Assembly: GCA_024280945.1 (NCBI GenBank)
Contig: JAMXLO010000129.1
Span: forward strand, 1 to 64,000
DNA from: Acetobacteraceae bacterium
GTDB lineage: Bacteria > Pseudomonadota > Alphaproteobacteria > Acetobacterales > Acetobacteraceae
Length of the DNA stretch: 64,000 nt
Direction: 5' to 3'
The position numbers were made by a program, and so were the translations under genes. The notes under the pieces are model-generated. The model saw only the letters and a list, made by a program, of their open reading frames with translations. It was not told where the DNA came from and ran no database searches. This document shows, piece by piece, positions 1 to 8,613 of this stretch. The first letter of the stretch is position 1; each line of letters opens with the position of its first letter.

Positions 1-2
1 TG

Positions 3-878
3 TTGCCGATGCCGGAGGCCGCGACACGTACAGCTGCGCTGCTGACCGGGCAGGTCAACTTCGTCGAAGCGCCATCACCCGATGCCATTCCCAAGCTGAA
101 GAGCGCGGGAATGCAGATCATCCTCAATCAGTACCCGCATAACTGGCCGTATATTCTGAACTTCGTGCGTGGGCCGATGACGGACATCCGCGTCCGTCGC
201 GCGGCCAACTATGCGCTCAATCGTGCGGAGTTTGTGGAACTCTTGGGTGGCACTGCAATCGAAGACTACGCGGTGGTGCCACCGGGGACTCCATACTATG
301 GGAATCCGGTCAAGTACGAGTTCAATCAAGGCAAAGCCAAGGAGCTGCTGAAGGAAGCCGGCTGCCTGCCGTGCAAGATCACCCTGGCGATCTCTACCTC
401 CGGCTCCGGCCAGATGCAGCCCTTGCCGATGAATGAGCTGGTCAAGTCGCAGCTCGAGGAGGTTGGCTTCCAGGTCGAGTTCAAAGTGATGGACTGGAAC
501 TCGCTGATCGAGATCGGGCGCTCCGGCGTGGTGAAATATCCGGAGATCGACGGCTACAATGGCTCGCGTGCGCTGCTCGATCCGGTCAGCGCGCTGATCA
601 AGCCGGTGGGCAAGCTCTACTGGTCGCCGGCCGGGCAGAACTGGGGCCACTTCTACGACCAGGAGATCGAAACGCTGGTCGGCCAGATCTTCAATGAATT
701 CGATGCCGACAAGCGGCTGGCCATGCTGACCAAGCTGCACGAGCTTGAAAGCGATCGGGCGCAGATGATCTGGGTGGTGCACGACCTCAATCCGCGCGCC
801 CTATCGCCCAAGGTGCACGGCTTCGTGCAGGCGCAGAACTGGTTCCAGGACCTGACGCCGATCACGGTCGAGCCATGA
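3..878 (+). CDS. ABC transporter substrate-binding protein, family 5 (peptide/nickel type), 5' truncated by window edge
   Basis: This is the C-terminal 291 residues or so of a periplasmic binding protein of the SBP_bac_5 family; the start lies before the window and the reading frame is open from base 3. Typical family features are the RRAANYALNR helix, the VVPPGTPYYGNP segment and the repeated aromatic contacts near the C-terminus. Full-length members have about 500-550 residues. It heads an operon with two permeases and two ATPases on the same strand, so it supplies the ligand to that importer. The ligand cannot be read from sequence; the downstream amidases suggest an amide-bearing compound (inference). 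Confidence 0.9.
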   Translation: MPMPEAATRTAALLTGQVNFVEAPSPDAIPKLKSAGMQIILNQYPHNWPYILNFVRGPMTDIRVRRAANYALNRAEFVELLGGTAIEDYAVVPPGTPYYGNPVKYEFNQGKAKELLKEAGCLPCKITLAISTSGSGQMQPLPMNELVKSQLEEVGFQVEFKVMDWNSLIEIGRSGVVKYPEIDGYNGSRALLDPVSALIKPVGKLYWSPAGQNWGHFYDQEIETLVGQIFNEFDADKRLAMLTKLHELESDRAQMIWVVHDLNPRALSPKVHGFVQAQNWFQDLTPITVEP

Positions 879-883
879 GCCGG

Positions 884-991
884 TGTCATTGCGACCCTCG
901 CGAAGGCGAGGGAAGCGATCTCGATGATCGTGCGTATTCCGCACGCGATTGCTTCGTCCCCCGGCCTGCGCCGGGGTCCTCGCAAATGACA
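884..991. repeat. Composite intergenic palindrome between binding-protein and permease genes
   Basis: The gap between the binding protein and the first permease holds a nested palindrome. The outer arms are TGTCATTGCG (884-893) and CGCAAATGACA (981-991), which match with one extra A. An inner perfect 7-bp hairpin CCCTCGC/GCGAGGG lies at 895-901 and 906-912. Further partial pairing (GAAGCGATC with GCGATTGCTTC) lies between. Elements of this kind are common between alphaproteobacterial genes. Sitting after the binding-protein gene it could stabilise the 3' end of that message so binding protein is made in excess; this is inference. Confidence 0.7.
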
Positions 992-1002
992 GTGGGCGGC
1001 TG

Positions 1003-1959
1003 ATGCTCGCTTATATCATGCGACGCATGCTGCTCGCCATTCCGATCGCCTTCGGGGTCAGCGTGGTGTGCTTCTCGCTGGTCTATCTGGCGCCAGGTGA
1101 TCCGCTGTCGGTGATCCTGCCGGCTGATGCCACGCAGGAGATGGTGGCACAGATCAGGCACGCCTATGGCTTCGATCGGCCACTGCCGGTGCAATACCTG
1201 TTTTGGCTCGGCCACGTGCTGACCGGCGACTTCGGCATGTCGATTGCGACGCGCCGTCCGGTGATCCTTGAAGTGACCGGCGCGCTGTCCAATACCTTCA
1301 TGCTGACCAGCTTCGCGGTGCCGCTTGCCTTTGGCCTCGGCTACGCGATGGGCGCGCTGGCCGGCTGCTTCCCTGGTCGGGCGGTTGACCGTCTGGTCAC
1401 TGGCGCAGCGGTGGTCGGTGTCAGCCTGCCGAACTACTGGCTTGGCATCGTGCTGGTGATCATCTTCGCCGTCGAATTCATGGCGTTGCCCGCGACCGGC
1501 ATGGGGCCGAAGGGATCGGCGCAATTCAGTCTGCTGCGCTGGTCGGATGCCCAATACATGATCCTGCCGGTCGTGACCTTGGCGCTGATCCCGGTCGGCA
1601 TCATCGCGCGCACCACGCGGGCCGCGGTTGCCGAAGTGCTGAACCTGGACTTCGTCACCACGCTGCGCGCCAAGGGTCTGAGCGAGATCGCGGTGATCCG
1701 TCATGTGCTGAAAAACTCCGCCCCGCAGGTCCTGGCGGTGATGGGGCTGCAGTTCGGCTATCTGATGGGCGGCTCGATCCTGATCGAGACGGTGTTCACC
1801 TGGCCGGGCAGCGGCTTCATGTTGTCGAAGGCAATCATCAACCGCGACATCCCGGTGCTGCAGGGAACCATCCTGTTCCTGTCGATGATCTTCGTTGCCA
1901 CCAACCTGGTTGTCGATCTGCTGCAGTCGATGATCGACCCCCGCATTCGTCGGAGCTGA
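1003..1959 (+). CDS. ABC transporter permease, DppB/OppB type
   Basis: A 318-residue inner-membrane permease of the BPD_transp_1 family, first of two subunits of a family-5 importer. It begins MLAYIMRRMLLAIPIAFG, the usual DppB opening with an N-terminal membrane helix, followed by a periplasmic loop containing YLAPGDPL and then five further hydrophobic segments. The EAA-like cytoplasmic loop that contacts the ATPase includes FVTTLRAKGLSEIAVIRHVL. I chose ATG 1003 over an upstream in-frame codon at 949 because the latter would add unrelated residues encoded by the palindromic repeat. The partner permease starts 4 bp after its stop. Confidence 0.93.
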   Translation: MLAYIMRRMLLAIPIAFGVSVVCFSLVYLAPGDPLSVILPADATQEMVAQIRHAYGFDRPLPVQYLFWLGHVLTGDFGMSIATRRPVILEVTGALSNTFMLTSFAVPLAFGLGYAMGALAGCFPGRAVDRLVTGAAVVGVSLPNYWLGIVLVIIFAVEFMALPATGMGPKGSAQFSLLRWSDAQYMILPVVTLALIPVGIIARTTRAAVAEVLNLDFVTTLRAKGLSEIAVIRHVLKNSAPQVLAVMGLQFGYLMGGSILIETVFTWPGSGFMLSKAIINRDIPVLQGTILFLSMIFVATNLVVDLLQSMIDPRIRRS

Positions 1960-1962
1960 GCG

Positions 1963-2862
1963 ATGTCGCAAACCGCCGCTCTGCCAGCCACCTTCGCTGA
2001 TGAGACGTCGCCGGCAGAGCGAGTACGCGGCTATTGGGGAACGGTCGGCTATCGACTGCGCCACGATCCGGTGACCTTGTTCTTCGGCGCGATCGTGCTG
2101 CTCATCGTGCTGATGGCGATCTTCGCGCCGTTACTCGCGCCGTTCGATCCTTACAAGGAGAGCGTCGTCCTACGTCTGAAGCCGTGGGGTTATCGCGGCC
2201 ACACGCTGGGCACCGACGAACTCGGCCGTGACCTGCTCAGCCGGCTGATCTACGGCGCGCGCTCGTCGCTGCTGATGGGGCTGGTACCCGTCGCGATCGC
2301 CACCTTCCTTGGCGGCACGCTGGGCGTCATCGGCGGCTATGCGGGGCGCCGGGTCAACGCCGTGATCATGCGCACGATGGATGTGTTCTACGCTTTCCCT
2401 TCCGTGCTGCTGGCCGTGGCGATCTCCGGCGCGATGGGGGGCGGTATGGTGAACGGCATGACGGCACTGGCGCTGGTGTTCATCCCGGCGATGTGTCGCG
2501 TCGCGGAGACGGCAACAGCGCAGGTCCGCAGTCTCGACTTCATCGAGGCAGCGCGCGCCACCGGCGCCGGCACGTTGACCATCGTGCGCTATCACGTTCT
2601 GGGCAACGTGCTGGGGCCGGTATTCATCTATGCTTCGTCGCTGGTGAGTGTCAGCATCCTGCTCGCATCCGGCCTGTCATTTCTCGGGCTTGGCGTGAAG
2701 CCGCCGACGCCTGACTGGGGGCTGATGCTGAGCACATTGCGTCAGTCGATCTACGTGGTACCGCTGTCCTGTGCGCTCCCGGGGGCTGCGATCTTCGTCA
2801 CCTCCATCTGCTTCAACCTGGTGAGCGACGGCATCCGTTCGGCGATGGATGTGCGGCTGTGA
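1963..2862 (+). CDS. ABC transporter permease, DppC/OppC type
   Basis: A 299-residue second permease. A short hydrophilic N-terminus precedes the first membrane helix (residues about 43-65) and the family motif [19 protein letters not shown], which is diagnostic for DppC-type subunits. The EAA loop [20 protein letters not shown] precedes the last helices, and [16 protein letters not shown] is the usual C-terminal signature. It overlaps the next gene by four bases (GTGA), which implies coupled translation with the ATPase. Confidence 0.93.
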   Translation: MSQTAALPATFADETSPAERVRGYWGTVGYRLRHDPVTLFFGAIVLLIVLMAIFAPLLAPFDPYKESVVLRLKPWGYRGHTLGTDELGRDLLSRLIYGARSSLLMGLVPVAIATFLGGTLGVIGGYAGRRVNAVIMRTMDVFYAFPSVLLAVAISGAMGGGMVNGMTALALVFIPAMCRVAETATAQVRSLDFIEAARATGAGTLTIVRYHVLGNVLGPVFIYASSLVSVSILLASGLSFLGLGVKPPTPDWGLMLSTLRQSIYVVPLSCALPGAAIFVTSICFNLVSDGIRSAMDVRL

Positions 2863-3890
2863 GTGCCACCGCCGACCAACGCGACATCGGCGGCCCGGCG
2901 CAGCCGTTGTTGATCGCCCGCAATCTCGCCAAGCACTTTGCCGCGCGCGGCGCCAGCAAATCGGCACGCGTACGCGCTGTCGACGATGTCTCCTTCACCT
3001 TGTTCAAGGGCGAAACGCTGGGCATCGTCGGCGAGTCCGGTTGTGGCAAATCAACGCTCGCACGCCTTCTGCTGCATTTGATCCAGCGCGATTCCGGCGA
3101 GCTGATCTTCGATGGCGAGCCGGTCGGCGCACCGCGTGGCATCACAGTCGCAGCGCTGCGGCGCAACGTGCAGATGGTGTTCCAGGACAGCTACTCATCA
3201 CTGAACCCGCGGATGCCGGTGCAGGATTCGGTGGCGTTCGGCCCGTTCGTGCATGGCCGTCGCAAGTCGGAGGCACGCCGCGCCGCGCGCGACATGCTGG
3301 TGAAGGTCGGACTCAATCCTGATCTGTTCGGGCCGCGTTATCCGCACGAACTGTCCGGAGGACAGAAGCAGCGGGTGAACATTGCGCGGGCGCTGGCGAT
3401 CGAGCCGCGCATGGTGATCTTGGACGAAGCGGTCTCGGCGCTGGACAAGTCGGTGGAGGCGCAGGTCCTGAACCTGCTGCGCGCACTGAAGCAGCAGTTC
3501 AACCTGACCTATCTGTTCATCAGTCACGACCTGAACGTGGTGCGGTATATCAGTGACCGCGTGCTGGTGATGTATCTCGGGCGGGTGGTGGAGCTTGGCC
3601 CATCCGAGGCCATCTTTATACAGCCGCTGCATCCCTATACCCGCGCGTTGCTCGGCTCGCAGCCGTCAATGGATCCGGCGCATCGGATCGAGCAGCCGCC
3701 GGTCACCGGCGATCCGCCGAGCCCGATCGATCCGCCGTCCGGCTGTCGTTTTCATCCTCGCTGCCCATTTGCCGAACCAGTGTGTGCGCAGCGTTCGCCG
3801 GAACTGGGCGCCTGGCGCGAGCGGGATTCGCATGTCGCGGCCTGCCACATGCTGGATCCTGCGTCTGGTCATTCAAAGGCGATGCAATGA
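2859..3890 (+). CDS. ABC transporter ATP-binding protein, DppF/OppF type
   Basis: A 343-residue cytoplasmic ATPase. Walker [10 protein letters not shown] is at residues 58-66, the Q-loop MVFQD near 107-110, the signature LSGGQKQR at 165-172 and Walker B MVILDE at 185-190. The C-terminal oligopeptide-transporter extension has HPYTRALL and the cysteine cluster [14 protein letters not shown]. The start is GTG overlapping the permease stop. It precedes the DppD-type ATPase, the reverse of the more usual D-F order. Confidence 0.93.
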   Translation: MSATADQRDIGGPAQPLLIARNLAKHFAARGASKSARVRAVDDVSFTLFKGETLGIVGESGCGKSTLARLLLHLIQRDSGELIFDGEPVGAPRGITVAALRRNVQMVFQDSYSSLNPRMPVQDSVAFGPFVHGRRKSEARRAARDMLVKVGLNPDLFGPRYPHELSGGQKQRVNIARALAIEPRMVILDEAVSALDKSVEAQVLNLLRALKQQFNLTYLFISHDLNVVRYISDRVLVMYLGRVVELGPSEAIFIQPLHPYTRALLGSQPSMDPAHRIEQPPVTGDPPSPIDPPSGCRFHPRCPFAEPVCAQRSPELGAWRERDSHVAACHMLDPASGHSKAMQ

Positions 3891-4936
3891 ACGCTGAACC
3901 GATCCCCGCCATCAGTGCGCAACAAATCGCCGGCACGGCGTTCGGCCATGACGAGGCGCTGGTCGAGGTCCGTGACCTCACTGTCCGTTTCGTCACCCGC
4001 GAAACGACGGTGCATGCGGTGAATGGCGTCAACTTCAGCGTGCGGCCTGGCGAGGTTCTCTGCATCCTGGGTGAGTCGGGGTCCGGTAAGAGCGTGACGC
4101 TGCGCGCCATGATGCGTCTGCTGCCGCCGCGCCGGACTCGCATCGAGGGTTCCATCGCTATCGACGGACAGGACGTGCTGGCGCTCGACAAGCGCGCTCT
4201 GGGGGAATTGCGCGGCGGCCTGGTGTCGATGATCTTTCAGGAGCCAATGACGGCGCTCGATCCAGTCTACACGATCGGCACGCAGATCGCCGAGACGGTG
4301 CTGCGCCACAAGGGCGGCAGCCGTGCGGCAGCACGTGCGCGGGCGCTGGAACTGCTGGAGCTGGTGAAGATCCCCGAGGCCGCGCGGCGGCTCGACAATT
4401 ATCCGCACGAGCTGTCCGGCGGGTTACGCCAGCGGGCGATGATAGCCATGGCCCTGTCCTGCGGGCCGCGGCTGCTGCTTGCCGATGAACCGACCACGGC
4501 GCTGGATGCGACCGTGCAGATCCAGGTGCTGATCTTGCTGCGGCGGCTGCAGCGGGAACTCGGCATGGGCACGATCTTCGTCACGCACGACCTGGGTGTG
4601 GCGGCCGAGATCGCCGACCGGATTGCCGTGATGTACGCCGGCCGCATCGTCGAGGAGGGCCCGGTAGCCGACGTGCTGCGCGCGCCCCTTCATCCGTATA
4701 CACAGGGCCTGCTGGCTTCGACGGTGCACGGCCAGAGCCGTGAGCGCGATATCGAGGCGATCCCCGGGAGCCCGCCGGATTTGCGGCGGCTGGCCGCAGG
4801 GTGCGCGTTTGCGCCGCGGTGCGGGCTGGTGCAGTCGGAATGCCACGCCGCCATGCCCGAGCCGCGTTACACGGCGGCCGGGCGAATGGCGCGATGCGTC
4901 CGCATCACCCAGGCGGCGCTGGCGGCCGCGGAGTGA
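3887..4936 (+). CDS. ABC transporter ATP-binding protein, DppD/OppD type
   Basis: A 349-residue ATPase, the second of the pair that powers the family-5 importer. Walker A GESGSGKS is at residues 62-69, the signature LSGGLRQR at 176-183 and Walker B LLLADE at 196-201. The C-terminal extension ends with the cysteine motif [18 protein letters not shown] 3887 overlaps the previous stop as ATGA, so this start is well supported. A 128-bp gap with no recognisable gene separates it from the enzyme genes of the same operon. Confidence 0.93.
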   Translation: MNAEPIPAISAQQIAGTAFGHDEALVEVRDLTVRFVTRETTVHAVNGVNFSVRPGEVLCILGESGSGKSVTLRAMMRLLPPRRTRIEGSIAIDGQDVLALDKRALGELRGGLVSMIFQEPMTALDPVYTIGTQIAETVLRHKGGSRAAARARALELLELVKIPEAARRLDNYPHELSGGLRQRAMIAMALSCGPRLLLADEPTTALDATVQIQVLILLRRLQRELGMGTIFVTHDLGVAAEIADRIAVMYAGRIVEEGPVADVLRAPLHPYTQGLLASTVHGQSRERDIEAIPGSPPDLRRLAAGCAFAPRCGLVQSECHAAMPEPRYTAAGRMARCVRITQAALAAAE

Positions 4937-5064
4937 ACCGCTTTCTGGTCCTGCAGCTCTGGACCTGCTCGACAACCTATGCATTCTCGCGTCAGCTCGA
5001 TCTGAGGCGGTGCCCAGACGAGTTGCCGAGGTTCTGTTTGTCCACTTGGAAATGAGGGGGAGCG

Positions 5065-5259
5065 ATGCCGCAGATTGACGATGCCGCACTCGATTACCTG
5101 TTGGCACGCGGCGGCCTTACGGCAAATGCTGAGCAGCGAGCGGGCCTGAAGGCGGCGTATGAGCATGTCGCAGCCATGGCAGAACGCGTGCGCAAACCGC
5201 GTGGGCGGATGGCCGAACCGGGACTGACCTACGGTTTCGTCGAGGAGGATCTGGCATGA
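5065..5259 (+). CDS. AtzG-like (DUF4089-type) small amidase subunit
   Basis: A 64-residue helical protein with a good ribosome-binding site (AGGGGG, 5055-5060). It has the layout of AtzG/DUF4089 proteins: a short N-terminal helix, a central helix like LKAAYEHVAAMAERV, and a tail with AEPGLTYGF resembling the family's EPAxVF ending. In Pseudomonas sp. ADP, AtzG binds the amidase AtzE and resembles the GatC subunit of the GatCAB complex. Here it overlaps the amidase start by four bases (ATGA), so a stoichiometric complex is likely. The match rests on motif shape and context, since the protein is too short for a firm call by eye. Confidence 0.65.
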   Translation: MPQIDDAALDYLLARGGLTANAEQRAGLKAAYEHVAAMAERVRKPRGRMAEPGLTYGFVEEDLA

Positions 5260-6665
5260 GCGAGGTCCCCACCATTGCCGAAGCGGCGAAACTCATCGCG
5301 GCGAAGCAGCTGTCGCCGGTCGAACTGACGCGCGCCTGCCTTGAGCGCGTGAAAGAGTTGGACCCCGCACTGCACGCCTTCGTGCTGAGGACCGAGGAGC
5401 GTGCACTTGCCGACGCCCGTGCGGCGGAGGCGGCCGTGATGGCGGGCAAGTCGGTTGGGCCGTTATGCGGCATTCCCATCGGGCTGAAGGACATCGTCGA
5501 TACCAAAGGGATCGCGACCACCTGCCACTCAAAAATCCTGCGCGATAACGTCCCCGACACCGATGCGACCTGCGCTGTGAAGCTGGCAGACGCCGGCACG
5601 GTGTTGATGGGCAAGACCGCAACGCACGAGTTCGCCGATGGTGGGCCATCATTCGATCTACCATGGCCCCCGGCGCGCAATCCGTGGAACACACAGCATT
5701 TCACCGCGGGTTCCAGCAGCGGCACGGGTGCGGGCGTGGCAGCGGGGCTGATCCTGGGCGGCATCGGTACGGATACCGGTGGCTCGATCCGCGGGCCCGC
5801 TGCGCTGTGCGGCATCGCCGGCATCAAGCCGACCTATGGCCTGGTCAGCCGCGCCGGCGTGGCGCCCGCGGCATTCACGCTGGACCACATCGGGCCGATG
5901 GCGTGGACAGCAGAGGACTGCGCACTGATGCTGCAGGCGCTCGCAGGACACGACCCGCGCGATCCGGCCAGCGCATCGCGGCCAATCCCCAACTACACGG
6001 CACAGCTCGGTGCCGGCATCAAAGGGATGCGTGTCGGCGTCATCCACCACTTCCATGAAGTCGACCACAAGGTAAGCGACGGGACACAGCGCGGAATCGA
6101 TGCAGCGATCGCCAGCCTCCGTGCACTCGGCGCGACGATCAGCGAAGTGACCCTATCGCCACTCGCTGAGTGGCACGCCTGCGGCACGCTGATCTCGCTG
6201 ACCGAGCGCGCTGCCGCCTATGAGGAGTGGGCGCGCACGCGGCTCGGAGACTTCTCAGCGCGCGTTCAGCAGCGTCTGCTGCTGGGATCGATGGTGTCTG
6301 GCGTTGACTACGTGCAGGCGGTGCGGCGGCGGCGGGAGCTGCGCGCCGAGCTGCAGGCGGCGATGGCAAAGCTGGACGTCGTTCTGACGGCGGCGCAACC
6401 CGCCGAGGCACAGAAGATCGACGAAGTGCCGGAGTGGGACGTGGGGCAGAAGCCTAGTTTCACCATGCCGTTCAACGTCGCCGGCTATCCCGCGATATCG
6501 GTGTGCTCCGGCTTCGGCGAAGGTGGCCTGCCGGTGGCGATCCAGCTTGTCGGCAAGCCGTTCCAGGAAGCGACCGTGCTGCGCATCGCCGACGCGTTTG
6601 AGAAGGCGACCCCGTTTCGTGCGCACCGCCCCGCGTTAAGCTCGGATCTCGTCGCCGCCCAATAG
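5256..6665 (+). CDS. Amidase, amidase-signature family (AtzE/GatA-like)
   Basis: A 469-residue hydrolase of the amidase-signature family that cleaves a C-N amide bond. The Ser-cisSer-Lys triad is visible: Lys78 in GIPIGLKDIVD, Ser153 in AGSSSGTGAG and the nucleophile Ser177 in GTDTGGSIRGPA, with the expected 24-residue spacing between the serines. Length suits AtzE or GatA. It is translationally coupled to the AtzG-like subunit and followed 9 bp later by a formamidase. The substrate is unknown; gatC and gatB are absent nearby, so a metabolic amidase is more likely than the tRNA amidotransferase. Confidence 0.92.
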   Translation: MSEVPTIAEAAKLIAAKQLSPVELTRACLERVKELDPALHAFVLRTEERALADARAAEAAVMAGKSVGPLCGIPIGLKDIVDTKGIATTCHSKILRDNVPDTDATCAVKLADAGTVLMGKTATHEFADGGPSFDLPWPPARNPWNTQHFTAGSSSGTGAGVAAGLILGGIGTDTGGSIRGPAALCGIAGIKPTYGLVSRAGVAPAAFTLDHIGPMAWTAEDCALMLQALAGHDPRDPASASRPIPNYTAQLGAGIKGMRVGVIHHFHEVDHKVSDGTQRGIDAAIASLRALGATISEVTLSPLAEWHACGTLISLTERAAAYEEWARTRLGDFSARVQQRLLLGSMVSGVDYVQAVRRRRELRAELQAAMAKLDVVLTAAQPAEAQKIDEVPEWDVGQKPSFTMPFNVAGYPAISVCSGFGEGGLPVAIQLVGKPFQEATVLRIADAFEKATPFRAHRPALSSDLVAAQ

Positions 6666-6674
6666 GAGCAATCG

Positions 6675-7631
6675 ATGGCCCAGCACAGTCTTCGCGCATC
6701 GCCGGACACCGTACGCATCGGCGTGTTCGACGCCAGCTTTCCACCGGTGCTCACCATCGAGTCTGGCGACCGGGTCGTCGTGCAGTGCGTTTCCGGGCGG
6801 CCGGACGTCATGCCGCCGGCCAGCGCCCGTCTGCCTGTTCCGCCGGAACTCAGCGCCATCATCGCGGCCAACCCGGCGATGCGCCCCGGGCATATCGTCA
6901 CCGGCCCGATCGCTATCGCCGGCGCCGAGGCGGGTGACATGTTGGAGATCCGCATCGAGATGATCGAGCCCGGCGCCGACTGGGGCTACAACATGATCCG
7001 CCCGCTCGCCGGCACATTGCCCGAGGACTTCCACGAGACAGTGCTCAGCCACATCCCGGTCGATCGCGCGCGCCGCGTGTGCCTGCTGCCATGGGGCACG
7101 GAACTTCCTCTGGCGCCGTTCTTCGGCGTGATGGGGGTGGCGCCCCCGCCGGCTTTCGGCACCATCGCCTCCAAGGAGCCGCGCATCCACGGCGGCAATA
7201 TGGACAACAAGGAGCTGGTGGCAGGTTCCACTCTGTATCTACCGGTGTGGGTACCCGGGGCGAACTTCTCGGTGGGCGACGGCCACGGGCTGCAAGGCGA
7301 TGGCGAGGTATGCGTCACCGCGCTGGAGATGTGCCTGACCGGCACCTTCACTTTCATCCTGCACAAGGGTGGCGGCCCGTCGCGCCCGTTGCTGCGGATG
7401 CCGAAGGCAGAGACACCGACCCACTTCATCAGCATGGGACTGAACGAGGATCTCGACCAGGCGATGAAGCAGGCGCTGCGCGAGATGATCTCCTTCATCT
7501 GCTCGCGCAGCAACCTGTCGCGCGAGCAGGCTTATCAGTTCTGCTCGCTGGCGGTGGACTTCCATGTCACGCAGACGGTGAACGGAGAAAAGGGCATCCA
7601 CGGCATGCTGAAGAAGGGGCTGCTGTTCTGA
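6675..7631 (+). CDS. Acetamidase/formamidase family protein
   Basis: A 318-residue protein of the FmdA_AmdA family, enzymes that hydrolyse formamide or short amides to ammonia and the acid. Recognisable segments are ESGDRVVVQCVSG near the N-terminus, RPGHIVTGPIAIAGAEAGD, the glycine-rich HGGNMDNKEL and GDGHGLQGDGEVC, and an acidic C-terminal region. The ribosome-binding site TAGGAG sits 7 bp before the start. It follows the amidase directly and its stop overlaps the next start by one base (TGATG), so the three enzymes form one translational unit. It may act on the ammonia- or formamide-like product of the amidase (inference). Confidence 0.88.
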   Translation: MAQHSLRASPDTVRIGVFDASFPPVLTIESGDRVVVQCVSGRPDVMPPASARLPVPPELSAIIAANPAMRPGHIVTGPIAIAGAEAGDMLEIRIEMIEPGADWGYNMIRPLAGTLPEDFHETVLSHIPVDRARRVCLLPWGTELPLAPFFGVMGVAPPPAFGTIASKEPRIHGGNMDNKELVAGSTLYLPVWVPGANFSVGDGHGLQGDGEVCVTALEMCLTGTFTFILHKGGGPSRPLLRMPKAETPTHFISMGLNEDLDQAMKQALREMISFICSRSNLSREQAYQFCSLAVDFHVTQTVNGEKGIHGMLKKGLLF

Positions 7632-8584
7632 TGAGCACGCGCATTCTGCTGTGGACCGACACACCCGCCGCGTATCTGGACGCGATCGCCGCGGCTGACC
7701 TGACGAGCCGTGTGAAGGTGGAGGCACTGGCGCGGAAGGAGACCCCGAACCAGGCGCAGCGCGCCGAAACCGAGGCGATGCTGGCGTGGGGCGCGCCACC
7801 CGGCCTGCTGCCGCAGATGCCTAAGCTGCGCTGGGCACAGGCGCTGACCGCAGGTGTCGAAACCTGGCTGGCGCTGCCAGACCTGCCGCCCGCCCTGACC
7901 TTGACCTGCGCGCGCGGCACGCATCGTGAGTCGATGGCGGAGAACATACTCGGCGCGCTGTTCCACCTGACCAAACCATACGCGGCGATCGTCGAAGACC
8001 AGAAGTCGAGCAAGTGGGTCCGCCGGGTGGCGACACCGCTCGCCGGTCAGACTCTCGGCATCCTCGGTCTTGGCGCAATCGGGCAGCAGGTGGCTGGCAT
8101 CGCCAAGGCGATCGGCATGCGCGTCATCGGCACCAAGCGTCGCGTCGAGACGCTGCCTGAATTGGACGAAGTGCTGCCGCCGGAACACACAGACGAGGTG
8201 CTGGCGCAGTCCGACTTCGTGCTGCTGCTGTTGCCGGCGACCGCGGAGACCGAGAATTTCATGAACGCACGGCGCCTCGCCCGGATGAAGCCAGGCGCAT
8301 GGCTGCTGAACTTCGGTCGGGGCCACCTGATCAAGGACGACGATCTGATCGCGGCGGTGACGGCGAAGCGTATCGCCGGCGCAATCCTGGATGTGTTTCG
8401 CCAGGAGCCACTGCCGGTCGAGCATCCATTCTGGACCACGTCCGGCATCGTGGTGCTGCCGCATATCGGCGGCGGTCATCCCGAGCGCGACAAGTCGGTG
8501 GCGAAGCTGTTCATTGACAATCTTGCACGCTTCCTCGATGGCAGACCGCTCAAAGAGGTGGTGGATCGGGCGGCAGGATACTGA
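7631..8584 (+). CDS. D-2-hydroxyacid dehydrogenase, NAD(P)-dependent
   Basis: A 317-residue enzyme that interconverts 2-oxo acids and D-2-hydroxy acids. The Rossmann motif GILGLGAIGQQVAGIAKA is near residue 140. The catalytic Arg lies in NFGRGHLIKDD, the Glu in FRQEPLPVEHPF and the His in VLPHIGGGHPERD. The first 100 residues are the variable substrate-binding part. ATG 7631 overlaps the formamidase stop. It ends the import/amidase operon and may handle the acid released from the imported amide. The true substrate is unknown. Confidence 0.9.
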   Translation: MSTRILLWTDTPAAYLDAIAAADLTSRVKVEALARKETPNQAQRAETEAMLAWGAPPGLLPQMPKLRWAQALTAGVETWLALPDLPPALTLTCARGTHRESMAENILGALFHLTKPYAAIVEDQKSSKWVRRVATPLAGQTLGILGLGAIGQQVAGIAKAIGMRVIGTKRRVETLPELDEVLPPEHTDEVLAQSDFVLLLLPATAETENFMNARRLARMKPGAWLLNFGRGHLIKDDDLIAAVTAKRIAGAILDVFRQEPLPVEHPFWTTSGIVVLPHIGGGHPERDKSVAKLFIDNLARFLDGRPLKEVVDRAAGY

Positions 8585-8613
8585 GACGAAGCGGCGCCAG
8601 TCGGAGTCGTTGA

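Noticed and set aside
886-2064. Long minus-strand open frame of 392 codons
   Set aside because: It lies opposite a clear DppB permease and has the His/Arg/Gln-rich composition typical of an antisense frame in GC-rich DNA.
5256-6665. GatA of the Glu-tRNA amidotransferase
   Set aside because: gatB and a standard gatC are absent, and the gene sits in a catabolic transporter operon.
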